DNA of 6,189 nucleotides from an uncultured Bacteroidales bacterium (GTDB taxonomy: Bacteria > Bacteroidota > Bacteroidia > Bacteroidales > UBA932): contig CAMNAD010000088.1 in NCBI GenBank assembly GCA_946530505.1, positions 1-6,189 of the forward strand, in the 5' to 3' direction. The notes below the pieces were generated by a model that saw only the letters and a list, made by a program, of their open reading frames with translations, was not told the origin of the DNA and made no database searches. Shown piece by piece: positions 5,355-6,189 of this stretch. A program made the translations under genes and the position numbers. Each line of letters starts with the position of its first letter. Position 1 is the first letter of the stretch.

Positions 5355-6189
5355 CTAACCGAAGTTGTCGTAGAGTATGCTTTCAGGAGGTACTCCGAGA
5401 CTGTCAAGCAGTCCGTTCACGGCGCCTACCATCATAGGAGGACCGCACATGAAGTACTTGATATCTTCGGGAGTCTCGTGATTCTTGAGGTAGGTCTCGT
5501 ACATCACATTGTGAACGAAGCCTGGAGTATATGCAACTCCTGCAGCATCTGCAGCGGGATCCGGACGGTCGAGTGCGAGGTGGAACTTGAAGTTCGGGAA
5601 CTCTTTCTCGATCTCGGCGAAGTCTTCGAGGTAGAAGGCCTCCACAAGGCTGCGCGCTCCATAGAAGAAGTGCACGGTGCGGTCGGTCTTGAGGGTCTTG
5701 AAGAGGTGCATGATGTGGCTGCGCAGAGGTGCCATTCCGGCGCCGCCGCCCACGAAGATGTATTCCATGTCCTTGGGGTCGTTCTCCGGGAGGAGGAACT
5801 CGCCGAAAGGACCGCTGATGGTGACTTTGTCGCCGGGCTTGCGTGTGAATACGTAGGATGAGGATACTCCCGGAGGAACCGGCAGCATCTTGAAGACGCC
5901 CTTGGGCTGGCTGCGGTCGAACGGAGGTGTGGCGATACGCACGTTGAGCTTGATGATATTCTTCTCCGCGGGATAGGAAGCCATTGAGTATGCGCGGACG
6001 GTAGGAGTCGTATTCTTGGCCTTGATGTCGAAGAATCCGTATTTCTCCCAGTCGCCACGATAGATGGGATCCACGTCGATGTCCTTGAAGTCGATGTCGT
6101 ACTCGGGGATGTCGATCTGGATGTATTCTCCGGACTTGAACTCAAGATGCTCTCCTTCGGGAAGGCGTACGGTGAACTCCTTGATGAAG
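5355..6189 (-). CDS. nqrF: Na+-translocating NADH:quinone reductase subunit F, C-terminal part (partial)
   Basis: About 277 C-terminal residues of NqrF (full proteins are a little over 400), the membrane-anchored subunit that takes electrons from NADH through FAD and a 2Fe-2S centre into the Na+-pumping NQR complex. The frame is open to the right edge, with the first full codon at 6188. The N-terminal membrane anchor and ferredoxin-type domain are outside the window. Visible are the FAD-binding domain with GDWEKYGFFDIKAKN and the flavin motif RAYSMASYPAEKN, the isoalloxazine-contact region KVTISGPFGEF, the NAD-binding GGGAGMAPLRSH, the substrate loop YGARS, and CGPPMM, with the usual C-terminal ending YDNFG before TAG. 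The GTG at 6072-6074 is internal, not a start. As nqrF is normally the last gene of nqrABCDEF, the terminator 30 bp downstream fits. Codons favour G/C endings, as expected for a highly expressed housekeeping gene. Confidence 0.97.
   Translation of the reverse strand, partial: FIKEFTVRLPEGEHLEFKSGEYIQIDIPEYDIDFKDIDVDPIYRGDWEKYGFFDIKAKNTTPTVRAYSMASYPAEKNIIKLNVRIATPPFDRSQPKGVFKMLPVPPGVSSSYVFTRKPGDKVTISGPFGEFLLPENDPKDMEYIFVGGGAGMAPLRSHIMHLFKTLKTDRTVHFFYGARSLVEAFYLEDFAEIEKEFPNFKFHLALDRPDPAADAAGVAYTPGFVHNVMYETYLKNHETPEDIKYFMCGPPMMVGAVNGLLDSLGVPPESILYDNFG

Noticed and set aside
5280..5861. 193-codon plus-strand frame opposite nqrF
   Set aside because: It starts at a TTG next to the terminator hairpin and runs antisense to nqrF. 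Its Val/Glu/His-rich sequence mirrors the G/C-biased codons of nqrF.
5504..6145. 213-codon minus-strand frame in another phase of nqrF
   Set aside because: It is a Ser/Arg/Thr-rich shifted-frame product of nqrF codons with no domain.

Overview
The window looks like chromosomal DNA of a Bacteroidales (phylum Bacteroidota) bacterium. The reasons are a fimbrillin-like lipoprotein gene, a Na+-translocating NADH:quinone reductase subunit F of the Bacteroidales type, no clear Shine-Dalgarno sequences, and Bacteroides-type -7 promoter boxes (TAnnTTTG) just upstream of two start codons. Genus cannot be decided from this sequence alone.

Layout: positions 1-3841 hold one tightly packed plus-strand series. 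It starts with the 3' end of uvrA (DNA repair), followed by a secreted glycerophosphodiester phosphodiesterase, a Stealth-family sugar-phosphate transferase, a LicD-family transferase and a GT4 glycosyltransferase. Every junction is an overlapping stop/start (TAATG twice, ATGA twice), so the five genes are probably co-transcribed and translationally coupled. Positions 3828-5189 hold two minus-strand genes, a TagD-like cytidylyltransferase and, upstream of it, a fimbrillin-like lipoprotein. The cytidylyltransferase runs tail-to-tail into the glycosyltransferase with a 14-bp overlap. Positions 5190-5354 are intergenic and hold the lipoprotein promoter and the nqrF terminator. Positions 5355-6189 hold the 3' two thirds of nqrF on the minus strand, with higher G+C and more biased codons than the glycan genes.

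How the genes may work together: a cytidylyltransferase (making a CDP-activated alcohol), a LicD transferase, a Stealth phosphotransferase, a glycosyltransferase and an exported GDPD together suggest a small locus that decorates a surface glycan with phosphodiester-linked groups. Phosphocholine, glycerol phosphate and hexose phosphate are all possible. The substrate cannot be read from sequence alone.

The most unusual structure is a perfect 13-bp inverted repeat (5053-5065 and 5195-5207) that encloses the start region of the lipoprotein gene. One arm carries the gene's -7 promoter box and the other lies at the start of the signal peptide. Turning the 129-bp segment around on paper puts an ATG in frame two codons before the signal peptide and yields a textbook lipoprotein start. 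This suggests a possible phase-variable switch, unproven here.
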